Positions 55,490-57,731 of a stretch of DNA of 57,731 bases are shown one piece after another. Every line of letters starts with the position of its first letter. Within the stretch, counting starts at the first letter, position 1. A program made the position numbers and the translations under genes. Below the pieces are notes generated by a model. That model was not told where the DNA came from, did no database searches, and saw nothing but the letters and a program-made list of their open reading frames with translations. The stretch is from Gemmatimonadales bacterium (lineage in GTDB: Bacteria; Gemmatimonadota; Gemmatimonadetes; Longimicrobiales; Gaopeijiaceae), in assembly GCA_007695225.1 (NCBI GenBank), contig REED01000069.1, forward strand, positions 1-57,731, written 5' to 3'.

Positions 55490-55788
55490 CTGGACCTGAC
55501 ATCGGGATGGCCGACGGCTAAGGAGGACCCCGGGAGGTCCTCGAAATCCGGGGCGCCTCGGTCACCGTGATCGCGGAGGATGGCGGGCGGTGCGACCGGT
55601 AGCGTCCCACCCTTCGCGGCGCTCTTCCGCCTCCCCCGTTCCCCTCCCGCCACCCTGGATCCCGCCGGCGTGGAGTCAGGGTGCCGGTCCGTCGCCGACT
55701 TCGTTGTGAACGCCGGATCTGCGCCGTAGCTTGCCGCTTATCGTCGCTGGGCCGCTGGTTCACCCATCTTTCCCGAAAGATTCACCCC

Positions 55789-56725
55789 ATGCGCTCCGCC
55801 CGCTGGATCGCCCCAGTTTTCGGCCTGCTCTTCGCCTCCGCCTGCGGTGGCAGCGACGGACCCACCGACCCCGGCGCGGCGCCCTCTCCGCCCCCCGGGG
55901 CGAGCGCCAACTTCACGGCCAGCGTCAATGGCCAGGCATGGGCCGCGGCGGCCAACCTGACCAACGTCACGGCTGCCCAGAGCGGGACCTACATCATCTC
56001 CGGCTCTGTCCTTTCCGGTTCGACCTCCCGCAACATCACCCTGCACCTGATGAACATCCCGGGCCCCGGCACCTACCCGCTCGGCACCGGCGCAGGAGTA
56101 TCGGGCGGATCCGCCATCTACGCGGACAACGTCGGCGGATGGGGCACGCCCCTGAGTGGCGAGGCCGGGACCCTCACGATCACCACCCTGAGTGCCACGC
56201 GCATTACGGGAACCTTCTCGTTCACGGCCGACGCCAGCGCAGGGGGCGCCACTGGAACCCGGGCCGTGACCAATGGCACCTTCGACCTCGGCATCAACTC
56301 CGGGACCACCACCCCGTTGCCCGAGAAGGGTAGAATGGTGCTGCGCCACCATCGGCGGGCAGTCCTACAACGCCGCCACGATGGGGAGCACCGGGACGCT
56401 GAGCACCATCTTCGTATTCGGTGGCACCAACAACCAGCACTCCATCAACATCGCCATGGGCAACATTCCGGGACCCGGGACCTACGCTATCGGGGGCGGC
56501 GTCCTGAGTTCGGTCCAGGTTGGCGCCCCGCCCGGGCAGCCCGTGTCCGGCCCGCTCTGCTGCTGGAGCGGGAGCTTCGCCGGCTCCACCGGGAGCGTCA
56601 CCATCACGACCATCACGGCGACCCGAATGACCGGAATCTTCAGCTTCATCCTTCAGCCGGGCGGGTCGGGTGCCGCCACCGCACCGCTTACGGTGGCCAA
56701 CGGTTCCTTCAACGTGGGGCTCTGA
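55789..56725 (+). pseudogene. Two-repeat lipoprotein broken by a frameshift
   Basis: The gene starts at ATG 55789 with a lipoprotein signal (LLFASACGGSDGP) and a first beta repeat (NFTASVNGQAWAAAANLTNV to GTFDLGINSG), much like DUF6252-type domains. A second, similar repeat (TIGGQSYNAATMGSTGTLST; IPGPGTYAIGGG; ANGSFNVGL, stop at 56723-56725) lies in the +2 frame. The frames change near 56320-56345 in the linker between repeats. Both repeats contain IPGPGTY and an ITATRMTG-like block, so they were one protein. The shift could be a mutation or a sequencing error. Confidence 0.7.
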
Positions 56726-56753
56726 TGCGCCATCTCCCCGGCGGTGGCCGGTC

Positions 56754-56935
56754 TCAGGCGCCCCGTTCGCGCTGCCCGGCCCCGTAGTCCCGAAGGACCC
56801 CGGTTTCGGTCTCCAGCTGCTCGAGGCAGTGCCGAAACATGTCACCCACCGAGACGACGCCCAGGATCCGGGCTCCGCATGACCCCCAGCAGCTCGTTGA
56901 TCGTCCTGTGGAGGAGCCTCGCGGGGATCCGATTC
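56754..56935 (-). pseudogene. Remnant of a CBS-domain protein
   Basis: On the minus strand, the frame ending at 56754 reads ILGVVSVGDMFRHCLEQLET, then ETGVLRDYGA, the typical end of a stand-alone CBS-pair protein. Just upstream, a different frame gives TINELLGVMR, the preceding CBS helix. The 15 or so residues normally between them (the RHLPVV block) are missing. The gene has thus suffered an internal deletion and frameshift, and its N-terminal half is gone. Confidence 0.55.
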
Positions 56936-57533
56936 CGCGGAGGTCGTGGTTTCGGCTTAGCGCACCAGCGAAGGAGCCGGGGTCGTTGGCTCAAGAGTTG
57001 ACGCAGGGGACGTTCGATCCCCCCGCCGGCCTCACGGTGGGGGGCTCCTGCATTGGGGTGGGCGAGGTGACCTCCACCCCCGATTTGACCCGGCCCTTGG
57101 GCGAAGGACTGACCCGCCTTGAGCTCCACGGGGTGGCGGTCTCCGACGACCACGCGCTCACCGGGCTCCTGGCACTGCGTCCAGTACCGAGATCCTCACG
57201 GCGTCGGCCGGGGTCGGGGTCGGGGTCGGGGTCGGGATTCCGGAAGGGGCGGCCACCGCCGGTGCCACGATCGCCACTCGTATCTGAGGGATCCGCCCGC
57301 ATCGAATCCGTCCCCGAGGGCACGAAAGACCGTGCACAGCTCGGGCTCATCGGAGGTAAAGCCGTGCGGCCGTGAGGGAGGTTTCTCTCATCGGCCCCAT
57401 GCCCCGCACCCCCTCGAAAGCCACCCACACGGCAATCCACCTTCTCCGGGCGCTCGTGGTCGATGCGTCCGAGACGAGGGATGCCGTTCATGAACAGCCG
57501 GGGCTCGCAGGTCCCCGGAGAATCTCCACGGCC
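56936..57533. other. Decayed or unassigned stretch
   Basis: No complete gene is supported. A plus-strand piece near 57000-57190 (DPPAGLTVGGSCIGVGEVTS, then HGVAVSDDHALTGLL) and a minus-strand piece near 57420-57495 (FMNGIPRLGRIDHERPEKVD) have coding-like bias but no family I recognise. Both look like gene debris. A GGGGTC tandem run lies at 57210-57236. Confidence 0.35.
57210..57236. repeat. GGGGTC hexamer tandem run
   Basis: Four exact GGGGTC units (57210-57233) followed by GGG. It is a simple-sequence tract in a decayed region. Confidence 0.85.
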
Positions 57534-57731
57534 TCAGAACGAGGCCAGGATCCCTGCGATCGCCCGGGGGTCGGAGGTCTGAGTCAGGCCCAGCATCAGC
57601 ACCACCCGGGCCCGCTGCGGGTTGAGGTTCTCTGCGCCGGGCATCAGGGGAACCCCCTCCGCCCCAGGCTCCAGGGCAGGCTCCAGGGCAGGATCCAGGG
57701 CAGGGCCCAGGGGACCCACCGGAACCCGGCC
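57534..57731 (-). CDS. L-asparaginase, C-terminal end (partial at window edge)
   Basis: The last 33 residues read AENLNPQRARVVLMLGLTQT, then SDPRAIAGILASF and a stop at 57534-57536. This is the conserved end of type I/II asparaginases (DLNPQKAR-LLMLAL pattern), which hydrolyse asparagine to aspartate. The gene runs off the right edge, so active-site threonines are not visible. Just before the conserved end, four 12-bp units (57668-57715) insert an Ala-Leu-Glu-Pro-rich repeat, which is not typical of the family. Confidence 0.75.
   Translation of the reverse strand, partial: GRVPVGPLGPALDPALEPALEPGAEGVPLMPGAENLNPQRARVVLMLGLTQTSDPRAIAGILASF
57668..57715 (-). repeat. Four tandem 12-bp units in the asparaginase gene
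   Basis: Units GGCTCCAGGGCA at 57668 and 57680, GGATCCAGGGCA at 57692 and GGGCCCAGGGGA at 57704 (plus-strand view). The period is a multiple of three, so unit gain or loss keeps the frame. Confidence 0.85.

Noticed and set aside
47420..57731. Prophage or transposon in the right-hand region
   Set aside because: No integrase, transposase, capsid, terminase or terminal inverted repeats are visible; only att-like ends and debris remain.

Overview
The window is high-GC bacterial chromosome with long runs of tightly packed housekeeping genes. Many genes start at GTG or TTG inside an ATGA/GTGA overlap with the stop codon upstream. HPr kinase occurs outside an obvious Firmicutes setting, next to a mannose-family PTS. 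There is also a small secreted protein built around a YPNPFNP-type C-terminal domain, an AroA-Cmk fusion, and separate BC and BCCP genes for propionyl-CoA carboxylase. Together these suggest a Gemmatimonadota-like organism or a relative. That placement is inference; no rRNA is present to fix it.

Region by region: 1-482 is gene-poor and ends in the 3' half of a tRNA-Leu(UAA) that has lost its 5' half, preceded by short repeated motifs, so it looks like an old integration junction. 484-7157 (minus strand) carries an EamA exporter coupled to a two-RCK potassium channel, polyphosphate kinase and a CopC-CopD fusion. 7591-16134 (plus) carries RNase Z, a small unknown, TyrA, an AroA-Cmk fusion, ribosomal protein S1 with a structured leader, and a large lipoprotein with a ligand-binding fold. 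16203-24173 is a propionyl-CoA to succinyl-CoA block (carboxyltransferase beta, biotin carboxylase, BCCP, methylmalonyl-CoA mutase catalytic subunit) interrupted by a four-CxxC unknown and by rlmD. 24258-28565 holds an FmdB zinc ribbon protein, ArgS, PurM and an exported unknown. 28571-32710 is ribD-ribE-ribBA-ribH-nusB. 32733-39806 holds a glycosyltransferase, then hpf-hprK-EIIA-EIIB-EIIC-EIID-HPr-EI, a complete mannose-family phosphotransferase system with its own HPr kinase. 40013-46993 holds metK, a bifunctional nuclease family gene, a membrane protein, recO, a YPNPFNP-domain protein, a zinc-ribbon protein, a PtsN-like EIIA and a tRNA-dihydrouridine synthase.

From 47064 the character changes. 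The tmRNA gene ssrA is followed by three further, partial copies of its 3' end (near 47656, 51472 and 53425), two of them with the downstream terminator. The DNA between them is sparse and partly decayed: an amber-interrupted AbiEi-like fragment, mgtE, small unknowns, and a membrane protein. Past the last copy lie a serine hydrolase, a frameshifted two-repeat lipoprotein, a CBS-domain remnant and the C-terminus of an L-asparaginase running off the right edge. No integrase or transposase is visible. I read this as a repeatedly used integration hotspot at ssrA, now eroded.

The most coherent system is the HprK-HPr-EI-EII(Man) cluster together with the nearby PtsN-like EIIA. The most unusual structures are the iterated ssrA ends, the 26-bp palindrome attached to the ppk1 stop codon (half of it recurs at another gene's stop codon), the propionyl-CoA carboxylase alpha functions split around rlmD, and the hairpin leader of rpsA. 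All annotations come from reading sequence and translations; no database search was run.
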